From assembly GCA_034430115.1 (NCBI GenBank), contig DAOUFG010000089.1:1-9795 (forward strand): DNA of 9,795 bases, in the 5' to 3' direction. The position numbers and the translations under genes were made by a program. A model generated the notes under the pieces. That model saw only the letters and a program-made list of their open reading frames with translations. It had not been told where the DNA came from and searched no databases. Below are positions 8,469-9,795 of this stretch, piece by piece (positions within the stretch are counted from its first letter, which is position 1; every line of letters begins with the position of its first letter). This DNA comes from CAIXPS01 sp034430115 (lineage in GTDB: Bacteria; Chloroflexota; Anaerolineae; J036; Brachytrichaceae).

Positions 8469-8486
8469 GCGCAGAGATTTCTGCGC
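8469..8486. promoter_or_regulatory. Palindrome over the -35 region of the TIM-barrel gene
   Basis: GCGCAGA and TCTGCGC form a perfect 7-bp inverted repeat around GATT. It lies five bases upstream of the extended -10 box and occupies where a -35 box would be. It could be a regulator's operator or the last hairpin of the repeat block. No transcription regulator gene is in view. Confidence 0.4.
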
Positions 8487-8490
8487 TTGA

Positions 8491-8499
8491 TGCTAAGAT
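8491..8499 (+). promoter_or_regulatory. Extended -10 promoter giving a leaderless start
   Basis: TGC-TAAGAT forms an extended -10 element (TGn plus a -10 hexamer with five of six consensus matches). Six bases separate it from the ATG at 8506, the same geometry as at mazE. No -35 box matches and there is no Shine-Dalgarno sequence before the ATG, which fits a transcript beginning at the start codon. Confidence 0.5.
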
Positions 8500-8505
8500 A
8501 GACGC

Positions 8506-9354
8506 ATGTTCAAAAATCTCAACCCCGGCGCTCTGGGTCACGCGGTCTCCTTCGATCAAACCTGCGCATACGCCAGGCAATATCACTTTGGTGGCGTCGA
8601 TTTGGATTTGGGCTTCCTGGACAAAATGGCGCGCGAGAAATCGGTCCAGGTTGCCAAGGATTGGTTCACCGAGACTGGGTTGTGCATCGGTTCATTCGGC
8701 TTGAACGTCGCCTGGCGCGACGGAGATACTGATATGGCATACACCGAGAGCCTGCCACGCTTCATCGAGGAAACGAAGCTGGCCGCGGCACTCGGCTGCA
8801 CGCGTTGCGTCACCTGGGTGATGCCCCGCTCCGACACGCTCCCCTACCAGCAATATTTTGCGCTGGCGGTCCGGCGTCTGAAGCCCGTGGCTGAGATTTT
8901 GAAAACCTATGGCATCTGGCTGGGGCTGGAATATGTCGGCCCAAGCACATTGCGCATGGGTCACAAGTATGACTTCATCCATACCATGGACGGCATGCGC
9001 GCCCTGGGCGCCGCCATCGGCACAGGCAACATCGGCTTCCTGCTGGATTGCTTCCACTGGTACACGGCGCACGGCACGCTGAGCGAAATCGAGGCCTTGC
9101 CCGCGCAAGAGGTGGTCTACGTTCACGTCAATGACGCAATCGCCGGCCGCAGCGCCGATGAGCAGATTGACAACGAGCGCGCCATGGTGGGCGAAACAGG
9201 CGTGATCGACATCAGCGGGTTCTTTGGCGCGTTGCGCAAGATCGGCTACGAAGGCCCCGTCACCGTGGAGCCCTTCAGCGATGCGGTCCGTAAGATGGTG
9301 CCCGAGCAGGCCATCGCCGCCACCAGCGCCGCACTCGACCGAACGATGAATTAA
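8506..9354 (+). CDS. Sugar phosphate isomerase/epimerase-like TIM-barrel protein
   Basis: The 282-residue protein belongs to the xylose-isomerase-like TIM-barrel (AP endonuclease family 2) superfamily, cytosolic enzymes that isomerise or epimerise sugars through a divalent metal. The barrel-strand metal ligands are visible in order: E142 (LGLEYVGP), D181 with H184 (LLDCFHW), H207 (VYVHVND) and E255 (VTVEPF). Length is normal for the family (270-300). The opening MFKNLNPGALG is typical, supporting the ATG at 8506 despite the absence of a ribosome-binding site. Substrate cannot be assigned; inositol catabolism (IolE/IolI-like), tagatose/psicose epimerase and hydroxypyruvate isomerase all share this plan. 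recQ starts about 20 bases after its stop, so the two may be co-transcribed, though no functional link is evident. Confidence 0.9.
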   Translation: MFKNLNPGALGHAVSFDQTCAYARQYHFGGVDLDLGFLDKMAREKSVQVAKDWFTETGLCIGSFGLNVAWRDGDTDMAYTESLPRFIEETKLAAALGCTRCVTWVMPRSDTLPYQQYFALAVRRLKPVAEILKTYGIWLGLEYVGPSTLRMGHKYDFIHTMDGMRALGAAIGTGNIGFLLDCFHWYTAHGTLSEIEALPAQEVVYVHVNDAIAGRSADEQIDNERAMVGETGVIDISGFFGALRKIGYEGPVTVEPFSDAVRKMVPEQAIAATSAALDRTMN

Positions 9355-9374
9355 CGATGCCCGGAGACGCCTCA

Positions 9375-9795
9375 ATGACGATGCAGCCCATCGACCCTGC
9401 CTCGTATCAGGATTTTCTGCGCCGACACTTCGGCCTGTTTGCGTTTCGGCAGGGGCAGCGGGAGGCAATCGACTACGTGTTGCACGGCAAAAACACGCTG
9501 GTCGTCATGCCCACCGGCAGCGGCAAATCACTGATCTACCAGTTCAGCGCGCTGGCTATGCCCGACACGGCCCTGGTCATCTCTCCGCTCATCGCCTTGA
9601 TGAAGGACCAGGTAGACCGCTTGCAAAGCCACGGCATCGCCGCAACGTTCATCAACAGCTCACTTTCGGGCGAAGAACAGGCCCGCCGGATGACCCAACT
9701 GGCCGCCGGGCGTTGGAACTTGGTCTACGTTGCGCCCGAACGCCTGCGTAACCAGGCGTTCCTGAATGCTTTGCGGCGGGCCCGGGGGTCACTCC
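9375..9795 (+). CDS. recQ: RecQ-family ATP-dependent DNA helicase, N-terminal part
   Basis: The first 140 residues of a superfamily 2 DNA helicase are present; the window ends before the DExH box. Visible are the RecQ motif 0 (FGLFAFRQGQREAID, 19-33), Walker A motif I (MPTGSGKS, 45-52), motif Ia (ISPLIALMKDQV, 69-80) and VYVAPERL. RecQ unwinds 3'-tailed DNA during recombination repair and replication-fork rescue. ATG 9375 is preferred because GGAG (9363-9366) lies eight bases upstream; an in-frame ATG at 9357 lacks such a site. Full length would be about 600-700 residues, so whether RQC and HRDC domains follow is unknown. It sits immediately after the TIM-barrel gene. Confidence 0.95.
   Translation, partial: MTMQPIDPASYQDFLRRHFGLFAFRQGQREAIDYVLHGKNTLVVMPTGSGKSLIYQFSALAMPDTALVISPLIALMKDQVDRLQSHGIAATFINSSLSGEEQARRMTQLAAGRWNLVYVAPERLRNQAFLNALRRARGSL

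Noticed and set aside
8131..8490. Open frame of 119 codons across the repeat block
   Set aside because: It translates the intergenic repeat (CHSERSEES-type peptide), has no ribosome-binding site or recognisable domain, and overlaps several inverted repeats.

Overview
The window is GC-rich (about 60% by eye) and reads like a stretch of ordinary bacterial chromosome. Several features suggest a Chloroflexota (Anaerolineae/Caldilineae-like) organism: the gene content, a secreted protein ending in a 'VYxPxVL' tail, and dispersed intergenic repeats that I associate with that phylum. This assignment is inference from memory; no rRNA or marker tree supports it.

Layout. (1) Positions 1-722, minus strand: a short-chain dehydrogenase cut by the window edge, with a strong ribosome-binding site and a long inverted repeat just upstream. 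(2) 867-3575, plus strand: a complete AcnA/IRP1-type aconitase of the TCA cycle. (3) 3581-3707: a dispersed repeat followed by a long two-way terminator hairpin shared by the converging transcripts. (4) 3719-4296, minus strand: a mazEF toxin-antitoxin pair with its own near-consensus promoter. A perfect 17-base palindrome covers the -10 box and the first base of the antitoxin start codon, so the messenger is probably leaderless. (5) 4353-5276, minus strand: a CbpA-type J-domain co-chaperone that lies upstream of the toxin-antitoxin pair and probably reads through into it. (6) 5437-8127, plus strand: a polytopic GT-C-like membrane protein followed by a secreted beta-rich protein of unknown function, likely one operon. 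(7) 8128-8505: a gene-free stretch made of nested inverted repeats. (8) 8506-9795, plus strand: a xylose-isomerase-like TIM-barrel protein, possibly leaderless, followed after 20 bases by recQ, which runs off the end.

How the genes work together. There is no single pathway; these are small independent transcription units. The functional links best supported are mazE with mazF, the possible co-transcription of cbpA with mazEF, the membrane-protein/secreted-protein pair, and the isomerase-recQ pair. I found no clear candidate for a large undescribed system. The most interesting signals are the compact promoter-operator-start architecture of mazEF, a second leaderless candidate at 8506, the uncharacterised membrane/secreted pair, and the composite palindromic region at 8132-8455.
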